From Paenibacillus rhizosphaerae (lineage in GTDB: Bacteria > Bacillota > Bacilli > Paenibacillales > Paenibacillaceae), in assembly GCF_014192015.1 (NCBI RefSeq), contig NZ_JACHXJ010000002.1, positions 62,001 to 126,000 of the forward strand: a DNA stretch of 64,000 nt. Reading direction: 5' to 3'. Below the pieces are notes generated by a model. That model was not told the origin of the DNA and did not search any database. It worked only from the letters and a program-made list of their open reading frames with translations. Each line of letters begins with the position of its first letter. Positions within the stretch are counted from its first letter, which is position 1. The position numbers were made by a program, and so were the translations under genes. This document shows, piece after piece, positions 1 to 10,323 of this stretch.

Positions 1-1111
<1,111 letters not shown>

Positions 1112-1531
1112 TTGAAAATATCGACAAAAGGCCGTTACGGCTTGACAATCATGATGGAGCTTGCCGCCAAATACGGCGAAGGGCCGACATCCCTGAAGAG
1201 CATTGCCGAGAAAAACCAACTTTCTGAACACTACCTGGAGCAGCTGATCGCTCCGCTCCGGAACGCCGGACTCGTCAAGAGCATCCGCGGAGCTTACGGC
1301 GGTTACATCTTATCGCGTGAAGCTTCCGAGATTACGGCCGGAGACGTCATTCGCGTGCTCGAGGGGCCGATTTCGCCGGTCGATTTTACGGAAGAGGATG
1401 ATCCGGCCAAACGTAATCTTTGGCTGCGGATCCGTGACGGAATCGCCAACGTGCTGGATTCGACGACGCTTGCCGACCTGATTTCCTACCAGGAGAAAGA
1501 AAAGTCCGAGAACTACATGTTCTACATCTAG
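1112..1531 (+). CDS. cymR: Rrf2-family regulator CymR (cysteine metabolism repressor)
   Basis: DNA-binding repressor of sulfur and cysteine uptake genes. In Bacillus it acts in complex with cysteine synthase CysK. The 139-residue product begins MKISTKGRYGLTIMMELA, the typical Rrf2 winged-helix start, with the recognition region ISEHYLEQL-like (LSEHYLEQLI) and the wing RGAYGGY. It lacks the three clustered Cys of Fe-S Rrf2 proteins such as IscR, which favours CymR. The start is TTG at 1112, seven bases after AGAGAGGTG; the upstream ATG at 1094 would lie on the ribosome site itself. A cysteine desulfurase follows downstream, as in other Bacillota. Confidence 0.9.
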   Translation: MKISTKGRYGLTIMMELAAKYGEGPTSLKSIAEKNQLSEHYLEQLIAPLRNAGLVKSIRGAYGGYILSREASEITAGDVIRVLEGPISPVDFTEEDDPAKRNLWLRIRDGIANVLDSTTLADLISYQEKEKSENYMFYI

Positions 1532-1643
1532 ACTACAAGCTGCAGCCACTCGCCCCTTGCGAGTGGCGTTCGGCTTTGCTGACGCCGTACCCTTTGTAAG
1601 AAACATGAACTTCCAAAGTTATGTAAGTAAATGTTTTCCAGAT

Positions 1644-1672
1644 AAAAAAACAGACTCGCCTTGGCGAGTCTG
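1644..1672 (-). terminator. Intrinsic terminator of the Gln-rich gene (possibly bidirectional)
   Basis: Perfect 10-bp stem CAGACTCGCC-TT-GGCGAGTCTG at 1651-1672. Seven A on the plus strand (1644-1650) give the T-run in the minus direction. It may also end cymR transcription. Confidence 0.85.
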
Positions 1673-1682
1673 TTTCCGGCTG

Positions 1683-2018
1683 TTACTGTTGACGGAACTG
1701 GTTGTTGAACCCGGTTTGGAAGCCTTGCGGCTGCTGCGTTTCCATATAACCCGATACCGGCTGGGATACGGAGCTCACCATTTGCTGGGCCAAGCTGGAG
1801 ATTTGCTGCAGCTGTTGAATGGCGCGCTGGTGGCCTTGAAGGGCGGATTGAATCATCTGCGACGTTTGCTGCTCACGCTGAGCGAGCTGCTCCAGCTGCA
1901 TCGCATTTTGCTGCTCCTGCTTCAGCATTTGCTGGTATGTCATCGAGGCCTGCTGGGTTTGCTGCGTCAGCTGGTGGATGAGTTGGTTGATTTGCTGGGA
2001 TTGGGAATACGGGTTCAT
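1683..2018 (-). CDS. Small glutamine-rich protein of unknown function
   Basis: A 111-residue protein, strikingly rich in Gln, Ser and Met (repeated QQ, QQQ and TQQTQQ runs). It has no Cys, no membrane segment and no motif I recognise. The composition suggests a long helical or coiled-coil rod (INQLIHQLTQQTQQ, LEQLAQREQQTSQMI). The start is ATG 2018-2016, seven bases after a perfect GGAGG; a longer frame back to 2099 would bypass that site. It lies antisense between cymR and the desulfurase gene and has its own terminator. The strong ribosome site and terminator argue for a real gene. A spore- or surface-associated role is only a guess. Confidence 0.7.
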   Translation of the reverse strand: MNPYSQSQQINQLIHQLTQQTQQASMTYQQMLKQEQQNAMQLEQLAQREQQTSQMIQSALQGHQRAIQQLQQISSLAQQMVSSVSQPVSGYMETQQPQGFQTGFNNQFRQQ

Positions 2019-2185
2019 TTCATTACCTCCATATTGGTATTGGATTACCGACATATTATGACTGCCAGGAAACCAATCTATCCGAGCCAAACCTTGCATG
2101 AACAGGCTCCAAATTCCTGATCTGAGTACAAAAATTTCACGGACATCATAAGCGTAAGACTACACAAGACCAAGGTGGTGTAATC

Positions 2186-3328
2186 ATGAAATCAATCTAT
2201 TTGGACCATGCGGCCTCCACTCCGGTCCATCCGGAAGTCGCGGAAGAAATGATGCGCGTCATGACCGGGCAATACGGCAACGCATCCAGCGTTCACGCAT
2301 TTGGCCGTGAGGCCAAGCGCACCGTCAACGGGGCAAGGGACCGGATCGCCAAGTTTCTCGGCTGCCTGCCTGATGAAATCGTCTTTACCGCGGGGGGGAC
2401 GGAAAGCGACAACCTCGCTTTGTTCGGCGCAGCTTCCATGCGCAGGTCCAAGGGCAATCACATCATTACGTCATCCATTGAGCATCATGCCGTGCTCCAC
2501 ACCTGCGAAGAGCTGGAGAAGCAAGGATTCCGCGTCACTTACTTGCCGGTAGACCACACCGGACGGGTTCAGGCCGGGGACCTGGAGGCGGCATTAACGG
2601 AGGATACGATTCTGATCAGCATCATGTATGCGAACAACGAAGTGGGAACGATTCAGCCGATTGAGGAAATTGGAAGGATCGCCCGAAGCAGGGACATTCT
2701 TTTTCATGTGGACGCCGTTCAGGCTCTCGGAGCGCTGCCTATCAATTGCCATGAGCTTCCTGTCGACATGATGAGCTTTTCCGCGCATAAAATCAACGGC
2801 CCTCAAGGCGTAGGGGCGCTGTACGTCCGTAAAGGACTGGTCATCGCACCGCGTCTGCACGGCGGACTCCAAGAGAAGAAGCGGCGCGCAGGAACGGAAA
2901 ATATGGCCGGAATCGCCGGCTTCGGCAAAGCCGTGGAGATTGCTTCCGGGCAGATGGAGCAGCGTAGAGAGCATGATCTGCGTTTGCGCCAGGCCTTGAT
3001 CAGCGCGCTGGAGCAGGAGATCGGCCGTGACGCTTTTGTCATTAATGGTCACCAAGAGGAATGTCTCCCCCACATCGTGAACATCAGCTTCCCGCAGACG
3101 GACACGGAGACGCTGCTGATGAATCTGGACATGGAGGGCATCGCTGCGGCCAGCGGTTCGGCGTGCACATCAGGCTCGCTGGAGCTGTCCCATGTGCTGG
3201 AGGCCATGCAGCTGCCTCAAAATGTTTTGCGCTCGGCGATTCGATTCAGCTTTGGTTTGGGTAATACTACTGAAGATATGGAGTACACCGCCCAAAAAAT
3301 TGGAACCATTCTGCGTCGTCTTACGTAA
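2186..3328 (+). CDS. yrvO: Cysteine desulfurase, YrvO/IscS type
   Basis: PLP enzyme converting L-cysteine to alanine and leaving a persulfide on its active-site Cys, which supplies MnmA for tRNA thiolation and possibly Fe-S assembly. At 380 residues it has the class V aminotransferase fold: YLDHAASTP at the N-terminus, EHHAVL around residue 99, Schiff-base Lys202 in SFSAHKINGPQG, and catalytic Cys327 in SGSACTSGSLELSHV, the loop type of group I (NifS/IscS) enzymes. The start is ATG with AAGGTGGTG upstream. cymR upstream and mnmA nearby support the YrvO assignment over a dedicated NifS. Confidence 0.92.
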   Translation: MKSIYLDHAASTPVHPEVAEEMMRVMTGQYGNASSVHAFGREAKRTVNGARDRIAKFLGCLPDEIVFTAGGTESDNLALFGAASMRRSKGNHIITSSIEHHAVLHTCEELEKQGFRVTYLPVDHTGRVQAGDLEAALTEDTILISIMYANNEVGTIQPIEEIGRIARSRDILFHVDAVQALGALPINCHELPVDMMSFSAHKINGPQGVGALYVRKGLVIAPRLHGGLQEKKRRAGTENMAGIAGFGKAVEIASGQMEQRREHDLRLRQALISALEQEIGRDAFVINGHQEECLPHIVNISFPQTDTETLLMNLDMEGIAAASGSACTSGSLELSHVLEAMQLPQNVLRSAIRFSFGLGNTTEDMEYTAQKIGTILRRLT

Positions 3329-3485
3329 GAAAGGTAGGGATTTCTCCATGGATGGAGAGGGAGGGATGAGTGCTCCATACCGTTCGCGAGACAAATCGAC
3401 CCGCGGTACCGCATTGGATTGGCTGGCATTGGTAACGCGAGGGGGTTTGTTTCAATTTAGAAGAGGGTAAGGTGGGATCCTGGCC

Positions 3486-4007
3486 ATGAAATTCCAAGAG
3501 ATGATCGGACTTGCCGTATTTGACGTGGAAGAAGGCAAGGAGATCGGCAAAATATACGATATTATCATCACCGAAGATTGGAAAATTCAAGGTCTAGAGC
3601 TGGAAGGCAAAGGATTGTTCTCCAGCACGGCGAAGACGGTGTCCTGGGAGGACGTCGTTGCTTACGGCGAAGATGCTGTGATGATTCGTAATAAACAGGC
3701 TGTTCGCAAGACGGATGCCGACGACATACAATACACCTATCTTTTGGGTAAAAATAAATTAAAGGATCTGGACGTGCTTACTGAGGACGGGACGATGCTC
3801 GGTAAAGTGACGGACGTTTATTTTGACCAGGAAATGGGAAATACAATATTAGGTCTCGAAATAAGCGACGGATTTGTTTCGGATTTGATTGAAGGGCGGA
3901 AATGGCTGCCTTGCACCACGGAAATGTCCATAGGGGAGAATGCGGTCATGGTTCCGCCTATGAGCGAACAGCGTTTGGAAAAAGCCATTAATTCTGTTAA
4001 CGGATAG
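3486..4007 (+). CDS. yrrD: PRC-barrel domain protein, YrrD-like
   Basis: A 173-residue soluble protein with two PRC-barrel repeats: residues about 1-75 (GLAVFDVEEGKEIGKIYDIII) and 90-165 (DVLTEDGTMLGKVTDVYFD). Each carries the G-x-hydrophobic-x-D pattern of the fold. PRC barrels serve in RNA processing and photosynthetic scaffolds; the role of YrrD is unknown to me. Its place between the cysteine desulfurase gene and the alaS cluster matches the yrr region of B. subtilis. It is followed after seven bases by the small zinc-ribbon gene, probably in one transcript. Confidence 0.85.
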   Translation: MKFQEMIGLAVFDVEEGKEIGKIYDIIITEDWKIQGLELEGKGLFSSTAKTVSWEDVVAYGEDAVMIRNKQAVRKTDADDIQYTYLLGKNKLKDLDVLTEDGTMLGKVTDVYFDQEMGNTILGLEISDGFVSDLIEGRKWLPCTTEMSIGENAVMVPPMSEQRLEKAINSVNG

Positions 4008-4014
4008 GTGATCA

Positions 4015-4227
4015 ATGAATATGAGATGTCCTAACTGCAATTCCAAAGATATAGGAAAGATCGGTTCCCACCAATTTTACTGCTGGGGCTGCTTTATCGA
4101 ACTGACGGTCAACGGGGAGAAAATGTCCGTATACCAGGTAGAAGAGGACGGTACGCTCAGCTCGCTGGACGATTTGTTCTTTGAGGAGATCCCTCAGGAT
4201 TTCCCGCATCTGCACGCTTCCTCTTAA
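4015..4227 (+). CDS. Small zinc-ribbon-like protein
   Basis: A 70-residue protein with CPNCNSKDIG near the N-terminus and FYCWGCFIEL about 18 residues later, a CxxC/CxxC pair typical of a zinc ribbon. The acidic C-terminal half (VEEDGTLSSLDDLFFEE) has no known motif. The start ATG at 4015 follows AGGTGAT, which overlaps the stop of yrrD, so the two genes are probably translated from one message. ATG 4021 is an alternative start. Function unknown. Confidence 0.75.
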   Translation: MNMRCPNCNSKDIGKIGSHQFYCWGCFIELTVNGEKMSVYQVEEDGTLSSLDDLFFEEIPQDFPHLHASS

Positions 4228-4452
4228 ACAATATGCATGTACCGGTCAGAACATTTCCGCGAACCCTCGGGTTCTAACGAGTATTTTTCTGATTTATGCT
4301 GCGTAATGGAGCCGTCCCTTCCGCTAATTGTGGTTTGTCTTCACTTTGCCACGGCCCGCAAGGGGAATTCACCCAGGCAGCTTCATTCCTTTTATTGGTT
4401 ACATAGCATCTATAGCGGAAGAACGATACACGGTCTAATTGCCGTCATCTTG

Positions 4453-4512
4453 GAAACCCATACCCGTTTTTGCCTGCATGGCGGACGCCGGTATCCGGGT
4501 TTCTTTGCGTTT
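4453..4512 (+). terminator. Candidate intrinsic terminator in the 4228-4607 gap
   Basis: GAAACCC (4453-4459) pairs with GGGTTTC (4497-4503). A further ATACC/GGTAT pairing lies inside, and the run TTTGCGTTTG follows. It would end the yrrD transcript. The rest of the 380-base gap shows only a possible -10 TATACT (4568-4573) before the next gene. Confidence 0.55.
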
Positions 4513-4607
4513 GCCTATATATCTCCTCCTATGGCCCGCCAATAGGTTAAATTCGAATTTCGGGACATATACTAACTTGACAGCACGTCCGGAAGGAGGA
4601 GACAAGG

Positions 4608-5675
4608 GTGGAAAAACTGACGGCCAATAAATGGTTCCGGGGGATGATCTGGGTCCTGCTCGGGCTGATTATTCTATATTTCGTTTGGCTGCTGCGGCCG
4701 ATGTTCATGAATATCTATCAATTTCTGAAAGCGATCCTGGCGCCCTTTGTCGTGGCGATGATCATTTCTTATGTGCTCAATCCGGTCGTTTGCATGCTGG
4801 CCGCGCGGAAAATGCCGAGGGGAATCGCCGTACTGCTCATATACGCCGTCTTTCTGACATGCCTTGCGGTGATCCTGATCAATCTGATCCCGATGCTGAT
4901 CGAGCAGATGGAAGAACTGAACGAGCATCTGCCGGAGATGACGATGCATGCCCAGAACATCATGAACAACCTGGATAATCGGGGATTTCCGGTGGGGATC
5001 AAGGAGGGCGTAGATCAGTGGCTGCTGCAGTGGGAGGACCGCCTGGCCAAAGGCATCTCCAATTTCATGGACCATATCGGCAGTACCATTAACATCGTGC
5101 TGAACATTTTCATCATCCCGTTTTTGATTTTCTACATATTAAAGGACTTCGACGTTTTTGAGCGGGCGGTCGTATCGCTGCTGCCGCGGACCCGGCGCAA
5201 GGCTTCCGTCAGATTGCTGAAGGAGATCGATGAGGCGCTCGGCAATTACGTCCGCGGGCAGTTTCTGGTATGTCTCATCGTCGGCATTCTGGCTTATATC
5301 GGATATATGATCATCGGCATGCCGTATGCCCTCTTGATGGCGAGCATCGTCGCGGTATTCAACATCGTGCCTTACCTCGGCCCGTTCCTGGGGGCGGCGC
5401 CTGCGGTGGTCATGGCTTCGACGATATCCTGGAAAATGGTGCTGATGGTCATCATCGTGAACTGGTTATGCCAGCTCCTGGAGAGCAATATCGTATCGCC
5501 TCAGGTTGTGGGGAAGAAGCTGCATCTGCATCCGATGCTGATTATTTTTGCCCTTTTGGTCGGCGGAGAGATCGCAGGGGTCGTAGGACTGATTCTGGCG
5601 GTGCCTTTATTTGCTGTGCTCAAGGTCATCGTTCAGCATTTCTTTGCCTATTACGTCAAGCGGAAGACGACGTAG
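4608..5675 (+). CDS. AI-2E family transporter (YrrI-like permease)
   Basis: A 355-residue integral membrane protein of the AI-2E/PerM family, whose members export small solutes or exchange Na+/H+; the substrate here cannot be told. Predicted segments include IWVLLGLIILYFVWLL, APFVVAMIISYVL, IAVLLIYAVFLTCLAVILI, INIVLNIFIIPFLIFYIL and four more in the C-terminal half. The family signature FNIVPYLGPFLG is present, as is the conserved extracytoplasmic region between helices 3 and 4. The start is GTG 4608, well placed after AAGGAGGAGACAAGG. It sits directly upstream of alaS, as yrrI does in Bacillus. Confidence 0.88.
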   Translation: MEKLTANKWFRGMIWVLLGLIILYFVWLLRPMFMNIYQFLKAILAPFVVAMIISYVLNPVVCMLAARKMPRGIAVLLIYAVFLTCLAVILINLIPMLIEQMEELNEHLPEMTMHAQNIMNNLDNRGFPVGIKEGVDQWLLQWEDRLAKGISNFMDHIGSTINIVLNIFIIPFLIFYILKDFDVFERAVVSLLPRTRRKASVRLLKEIDEALGNYVRGQFLVCLIVGILAYIGYMIIGMPYALLMASIVAVFNIVPYLGPFLGAAPAVVMASTISWKMVLMVIIVNWLCQLLESNIVSPQVVGKKLHLHPMLIIFALLVGGEIAGVVGLILAVPLFAVLKVIVQHFFAYYVKRKTT

Positions 5676-5681
5676 AGCGGT

Positions 5682-5711
5682 TTGACAAGCGTCCGCGATA
5701 TCGGATATAAT
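5682..5711 (+). promoter_or_regulatory. Sigma-A promoter of alaS
   Basis: Consensus TTGACA (5682-5687), an 18-base spacer and consensus TATAAT (5706-5711), placing the transcript start near 5718, just ahead of the T-box leader. Confidence 0.9.
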
Positions 5712-5717
5712 TCAGAC

Positions 5718-6016
5718 AATACTATGCAAAAATGGACAAAACGGCGATGAAATGAAGTACGGCAGTTCCTCCTTGTTCAGAGAAGGGCTCCTTCACGGTA
5801 AGCGTGACGGCTGCAAGAGCCCCCAAGCGATACTGTCCGGAAAGCTGATTTCGGAGTGTGACAAATTCACCGGCTGGCCCCGTTATCGGCCTTAACAAGG
5901 CGATCGCCTGATCATTCAAGCTGGCAGCCGGCGTATGGCGCCCGGCAGTCGTTCAGGCGGTAACCAGGGTGGTACCGCGAATTCATTCGTCCCTGATCTG
6001 ATCAGGGGCGTTTTTT
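5718..6016 (+). promoter_or_regulatory. T-box riboswitch of alaS (tRNA-Ala sensing)
   Basis: The canonical T-box sequence CAGGGTGGTACCGCG lies at 5965-5979. It is followed by a terminator with arms CGTCCCTGAT (5988-5997) and ATCAGGGGCG (6001-6010) and six T. The Stem I region (about 5740-5840) has an AAGTA element and, on the 3' side, AAGA-GCC; the GCC (5819-5821) is a tentative alanine specifier. Uncharged tRNA-Ala is expected to stabilise the antiterminator. The downstream gene encodes alanyl-tRNA synthetase, which agrees. Confidence 0.95.
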
Positions 6017-6070
6017 ACGTTTAACCGTCCATTTGCATGCAATTTACGAGAGAGCTGGAGGCTGTTGAAT

Positions 6071-8695
6071 ATGAAAGCAAGTGAAATTCGTTCCAAATGG
6101 CTTGAATTTTTCGCAAGCAAGGGACACCAGATCGAGCCGAGCGCTTCGCTCGTGCCGCATAACGATCCTTCCCTGCTGTGGATCAACGCGGGTATGGCCC
6201 CGCTGAAGCCGTATTTTGACGGACGCATCAGTCCCGAAAATCCCCGGCTCACGAATTCGCAGAAATGTATCCGCACCAACGATATCGAAAATGTAGGCAA
6301 GACCCGTCGGCACCACACGTTCTTTGAAATGCTCGGCAACTTCTCCATCGGCGACTACTTCAAGGAAGAGGCCATTACATGGGCATGGGAATTTCTGACC
6401 AGCAAGGAATGGATCGGATTCGATCCGGAGCGCCTGTCCGTCACGGTATATCCTGAGGACGAAGAAGCCTTTAAGCTCTGGAATGAAAAGATCGGCCTGC
6501 CGGCCGAGCGGATCGTGAAGCTGGAGGATAACTTCTGGGACATCGGCGAAGGCCCTTGCGGTCCGTGTACGGAAATTTTCTATGACCGCGGCGAAGCCTA
6601 CGGCGACCTGTCCGATCCGGAAATGTACCCGGGCGGAGAGAACGAACGCTTCCTGGAAGTGTGGAACCTCGTGTTCTCGCAGTTCAACCACAACAAGGAC
6701 GGTTCCTACACGCCGCTTCCGAACAAGAACATCGATACCGGAGCGGGCCTGGAACGCTTTGCATCCATTTTGCAGAATGTCGATTCCAACTTCGACACTG
6801 ACCTGTTCCAGCCGATCATTCAAAAAACGGCCGAGCTGGCCGGTGTTAAATACAATGCCAGCGTAGAGGGTGACATCGCGCTGAAGGTTATCGCCGACCA
6901 TGTGCGTACCGTTACGTTCGCAGTAGCCGACGGCGTGCTTCCGTCGAATGAAGGCCGCGGCTACATCATCCGCCGCCTGCTGCGCCGCGCCGTACGCTAC
7001 GGCAAAGTGCTGGGTCTTGACCGTCCGTTCCTGTACAGCCTGGTGGAAACCGTCGGCGACATTATGGGCGTGTACTACCCGAACGTGGTGGAGAAACGCG
7101 AATTCATCGAAAAGGTGATCTCCACGGAGGAGGAACGTTTCCATGAGACGCTGTCCGATGGCCTGGCGATCCTCGAGGAAATCAGCAAGCAGGCGCTGGA
7201 GCAGGGCACGAAGCAAATCAGCGGCAGCGACGCGTTCAAGCTGTACGATACGTACGGTTTCCCGTTCGACCTGACGGAAGACTATGCAGCTGAGCATGGA
7301 CTGACCGTTGACCGCGAAGGCTTTGACGCAGCGATGCAGGAACAGCGCGACCGCGCGCGTGCAGCCCGTCAGGAGAGCGGCGGCATGAAGGTTCAGGGCG
7401 GCGTCCTGTCCGACTATACGGTTAAAAGTGAATTTGTTGGATATAATGACACGGTAACCGAGTCGAAGATTGTGGCGATCATTGTCGATGACGCCATGGT
7501 GGACATCGCCGGGGAAGGACAGAGCGCCCAGGTGGTGCTTGACGTCACTCCGTTCTACGCTGAGAGCGGCGGCCAGGTCAGCGACCAGGGGCTGCTGCGC
7601 GGCGGATCGGTGACGGCCAAAGTGGAGGGGCTCTTCAAGGCGCCGCACGGACAGCATGTGCACCAGGTGACGGTGGAAGCCGGTGAGCTCAAGGTCGGCG
7701 AGACGGTCAAGGCGGAGGTCGATCATGACAAACGCAGAGACATCGAAAAGAACCATACGGCGACCCACCTTCTTCACAAAGCGCTGAAGGAAGTACTTGG
7801 CACCCATGTCAATCAGGCCGGATCGCTCGTTGAGCCGCAGCGCCTGCGCTTCGACTTTTCGCATTTCGGCAGCATTACACCGGAAGAGCTGGCGGATATC
7901 GAACACCGCGTGAATGAACAAATTTGGAAGGGCACGAATGTAACAATTGAATATAAATCGCTCGACGAAGCCAAAGCGATGGGCGCCATGGCGCTGTTCG
8001 GCGAGAAGTACGGCAACATTGTCCGCGTCGTACAGGTCGGCGATTACAGCTTGGAGCTGTGCGGCGGATGCCACGTGAACAATACGTCCGAAATCGGAAT
8101 CTTCAAGCTGGTCAGCGAGAGCGGCATCGGCTCGGGGGTACGCCGGATCGAGGCGGTAACCGGCCGCATGGCATACGAATTCCTGGAAGGCCAGCTGTCG
8201 CTGCTGAAGCAGTCCGCAGAGCTTCTGAAATCGAATCTGCACGACGTGCCGAGACGGATCGAAGCGCTGCACGGCCAGCTGAAAGAGCTGGCACGCGAGA
8301 ACGAGTCGCTTCAGAGCAAGCTGAGCACGATCGAAGCCGGCCAGCTCACCGAGCAGGTGAAGCAGGTGAACGGAAGAGAACTGCTCGCTGTCCGCGTCAA
8401 TGCGGGAAGTATGGACGGCCTGCGCTCGATTGCCGATGAACTGAAGGGCAAGCTCCCGAACGCCGTGCTGGTTCTCGGCGCAGCCATGGACGAGAAGGTG
8501 AACTTCGTCGTTTCCGTTCCGCAGGAGCTCGTGAAGTCGGGGCTTCATGCAGGCAAGCTGGTGAAAGAGATCGCGGCAGTCTGCGGCGGCGGAGGCGGCG
8601 GACGTCCCGATATGGCCCAGGCCGGCGGTAAGGACGCCAGCAAGCTGGAAGAGGCTTTGAAGCTGGCCGAGCAGTTGGTTGGATCTGGAGTTTAG
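6071..8695 (+). CDS. alaS: Alanyl-tRNA synthetase
   Basis: Charges tRNA-Ala and edits mischarged Ser/Gly. The 874-residue protein is full length for the family. The class II core holds motif 1 ([17 protein letters not shown]), motif 2 ([16 protein letters not shown]) and motif 3 ([12 protein letters not shown]-type, [17 protein letters not shown]). The editing domain carries zinc ligands in [11 protein letters not shown] and CGGCHV, and the C-Ala domain ends in a Gly-rich stretch. I choose ATG 6071, nine bases after GGAGG; the in-frame TTG at 6065 is too close. It is controlled by the T-box leader and probably ends at the weak GC hairpin near 8739-8756. Confidence 0.98.
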   Translation: MKASEIRSKWLEFFASKGHQIEPSASLVPHNDPSLLWINAGMAPLKPYFDGRISPENPRLTNSQKCIRTNDIENVGKTRRHHTFFEMLGNFSIGDYFKEEAITWAWEFLTSKEWIGFDPERLSVTVYPEDEEAFKLWNEKIGLPAERIVKLEDNFWDIGEGPCGPCTEIFYDRGEAYGDLSDPEMYPGGENERFLEVWNLVFSQFNHNKDGSYTPLPNKNIDTGAGLERFASILQNVDSNFDTDLFQPIIQKTAELAGVKYNASVEGDIALKVIADHVRTVTFAVADGVLPSNEGRGYIIRRLLRRAVRYGKVLGLDRPFLYSLVETVGDIMGVYYPNVVEKREFIEKVISTEEERFHETLSDGLAILEEISKQALEQGTKQISGSDAFKLYDTYGFPFDLTEDYAAEHGLTVDREGFDAAMQEQRDRARAARQESGGMKVQGGVLSDYTVKSEFVGYNDTVTESKIVAIIVDDAMVDIAGEGQSAQVVLDVTPFYAESGGQVSDQGLLRGGSVTAKVEGLFKAPHGQHVHQVTVEAGELKVGETVKAEVDHDKRRDIEKNHTATHLLHKALKEVLGTHVNQAGSLVEPQRLRFDFSHFGSITPEELADIEHRVNEQIWKGTNVTIEYKSLDEAKAMGAMALFGEKYGNIVRVVQVGDYSLELCGGCHVNNTSEIGIFKLVSESGIGSGVRRIEAVTGRMAYEFLEGQLSLLKQSAELLKSNLHDVPRRIEALHGQLKELARENESLQSKLSTIEAGQLTEQVKQVNGRELLAVRVNAGSMDGLRSIADELKGKLPNAVLVLGAAMDEKVNFVVSVPQELVKSGLHAGKLVKEIAAVCGGGGGGRPDMAQAGGKDASKLEEALKLAEQLVGSGV

Positions 8696-8811
8696 GCATA
8701 TCATCATTGCCTTCTGCATCCAATACATTGTAAAGACTCCGGGGGCTGCCCGGGACTTTGTAAAATTTTTGTTTTTTATTTCCGTGGAGTTTCCTTCGGT
8801 GCGGCCCGGTA

Positions 8812-8820
8812 TGGTATGAT
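8812..8820 (+). promoter_or_regulatory. Extended -10 promoter upstream of ireB
   Basis: TG-G-TATGAT at 8812-8820 is an extended -10 with no good -35. It would start a transcript about 70 bases before the UPF0297 gene. Confidence 0.5.
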
Positions 8821-8898
8821 AGAAAAAGTAGGAAACCTTAAAGATTCAATTCGTCAAAACATGCATGGACATGTTTTTGAAGAAGCGAGGTGTCACAA

Positions 8899-9159
8899 AT
8901 GGATTCCATGGATAAGACAGTCAAGTTTAACGTGAAGGGTGATGAGAAGGAGGCCTCCGCAAAGGATATCCTTCTGACGGTATACGACGCGCTGGTGGAG
9001 AAGGATTACAACCCGATCAACCAGATCGTCGGCTACCTGATATCCGGAGACCCCGCTTATATACCGCGCCAGAACAACGCGAGAAGCCTGGTTCGAAAAA
9101 AAGAGCGTGATGAGTTGATTGAAGAGCTGGTCCGGTTCTATCTAGCCAATCACCGATAG
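8899..9159 (+). CDS. ireB: IreB family protein (UPF0297, YrzL)
   Basis: An 86-residue small cytoplasmic protein whose Enterococcus homologue IreB is a phosphorylation target of the PASTA kinase IreK and affects cephalosporin tolerance. Typical features are the N-terminal [11 protein letters not shown], the central [19 protein letters not shown] and the basic tail. The start is ATG 8899, eight bases after GAGGTG; the GTG at 8890 lies within that ribosome site. It is nine bases from ruvX, as in most Bacillota. Confidence 0.93.
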   Translation: MDSMDKTVKFNVKGDEKEASAKDILLTVYDALVEKDYNPINQIVGYLISGDPAYIPRQNNARSLVRKKERDELIEELVRFYLANHR

Positions 9160-9168
9160 GAGAGCTTT

Positions 9169-9585
9169 ATGAGAATTATGGGACTCGATTACGGGGACCG
9201 CAAAATCGGGGTAGCCGTGAGCGATATGTTCGGCTGGACCGCCCAGGGGCTTGAAGTGGTCGAACGCCGCCGCGACGGGGCGGAAATGCAGCGAATTGCG
9301 GATCTGGTCCGCGAGCAGGAAGTGGAAGAAATCGTGGTTGGCCTCCCGAAGAACATGAACGGCAGCATTGGTCCGCGCGGCGAAATCTGCATTGAGTTCG
9401 CAGATCAGCTGCGAGACATGCTGAACTTGCCGGTTCATCTGTGGGATGAGCGGTTGACGACGGTATCCGCCGAAAGGACGCTGCTTGAAGCGGATGTCAG
9501 CCGGAAGAAACGCAGGCAGGTCGTGGATAAAATGGCTGCCAGCTTGATTTTGCAAAACTATTTGGACTCTAAGAGTAAAAGGTGA
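9169..9585 (+). CDS. ruvX: RuvX/YqgF putative pre-16S rRNA nuclease
   Basis: RNase H-fold nuclease of 138 residues, implicated in 16S rRNA 5' maturation and earlier proposed as a Holliday junction resolvase. Visible catalytic motifs are the N-terminal MGLDYGDRKIGVAVSD (first Asp), IVVGLPKNMNGSIGPR, and LWDERLTTVSAE followed by VDKMAASLILQNYLD with the last acidic residue. TAGGAGAGC sits just before the ATG. Part of the ireB-ruvX-yrzB string. Confidence 0.95.
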   Translation: MRIMGLDYGDRKIGVAVSDMFGWTAQGLEVVERRRDGAEMQRIADLVREQEVEEIVVGLPKNMNGSIGPRGEICIEFADQLRDMLNLPVHLWDERLTTVSAERTLLEADVSRKKRRQVVDKMAASLILQNYLDSKSKR

Positions 9586-9596
9586 GGGTGATACAA

Positions 9597-9908
9597 ATGG
9601 CTAATGACCGTAATCGTATGGAAGAAGAAGAACCGGAAATTATTTATATTCCCGATGACGAAGGCAATGAAGAGGAGTTTGAAGTCATCATGAAATTCGA
9701 GGTTGATGGCTCGGACTCCAAGTATATGATGGTCGTTCCGCTTGACTCCGAGGATGATGACTCCGACGAGGTCTATGCCTTCCGCTATGAGGAGGACGGA
9801 GACGATCTGAAGCTGTATATGATCGAGGACGATGAAGAGTGGGAAATCGTCGAGGAAACGTTCAATACGCTGGTTGCCGAACTTGATGGAGGGAATGAAC
9901 ATGAATGA
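9597..9908 (+). CDS. yrzB: DUF1292 domain protein (YrzB)
   Basis: A 103-residue very acidic protein (EEEEPEIIYIPDDEGNEEEF) with the DUF1292 pattern FEVIMKFEVDGSDSKYMMVVPLDSEDDDSDEVYAFRY, written here only to show family fit; function unknown. The start is ATG 9597 after GTGAGGGTG. Its stop overlaps the start of a second DUF1292 gene by eight bases, so the pair is translationally coupled. Confidence 0.9.
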   Translation: MANDRNRMEEEEPEIIYIPDDEGNEEEFEVIMKFEVDGSDSKYMMVVPLDSEDDDSDEVYAFRYEEDGDDLKLYMIEDDEEWEIVEETFNTLVAELDGGNEHE

Positions 9909-10212
9909 TTTCTCTGCAGATCAGGCCGTATGGACTTCCAAGCTGAAGGAAGCCTTTGGTCCAACTGTGGAACTGGAAGATGAGAACGGAGCTACTTCCG
10001 TCTACGATCTTACAGCTGAGTTTGAAATCAACGGTCAGAGCTATGCTGTGCTTCAAAAACCAGGGGATCAAAGCGGAGAATTCGATATCCTGAAAGTGGT
10101 CTCCTCGCCTGAAGGAACTCTTGGGCTTGTCACCATAGATGATGACGATGAATGGGAAAATATCAGCGAGCTGTACGACGAAATGACCTTTCCTGAGGAC
10201 AGCGAAGATTAA
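9901..10212 (+). CDS. Second DUF1292 domain protein
   Basis: A 103-residue paralogue of the preceding gene, sharing the family logic of a beta-strand-rich acidic protein ending in DDDDEWENISELYDEM (compare DDEEWEIVEETFNTL in the neighbour). The start is ATG 9901, seven bases after GGAGGGA, and it overlaps the yrzB stop. The two same-length copies suggest tandem duplication followed by divergence. Function unknown. Confidence 0.85.
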   Translation: MNDFSADQAVWTSKLKEAFGPTVELEDENGATSVYDLTAEFEINGQSYAVLQKPGDQSGEFDILKVVSSPEGTLGLVTIDDDDEWENISELYDEMTFPEDSED

Positions 10213-10257
10213 TCGGGCGCAAGGTTTGATCAAGTACCAAAATTGATAACTCCGGAG

Positions 10258-10319
10258 TCCCCGCAAAGACAGCGGAATGCGTGAAACGGAGCATTGCGCT
10301 GCTTTGTGGGGATTTTTTT
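10258..10319 (+). terminator. Long hairpin with T7 tail just before mltG
   Basis: Outer arms TCCCCGCAAAG (10258-10268) and CTTTGTGGGGA (10302-10312) pair with one G-T wobble. An inner CAGCGGAATGC/GCATTGCGCTG pairing has one mismatch, and seven T follow (10313-10319). The structure is a strong intrinsic terminator. It lies five bases before the mltG ATG, so it either ends the DUF1292 transcript or attenuates mltG. Confidence 0.85.
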
Positions 10320-10323
10320 GGTT

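Noticed and set aside
6044-8728. An 894-codon open frame antisense to alaS
   Set aside because: It mirrors the alaS coding frame base for base, has no ribosome site or recognisable domain, and arises from GC-rich codon usage.
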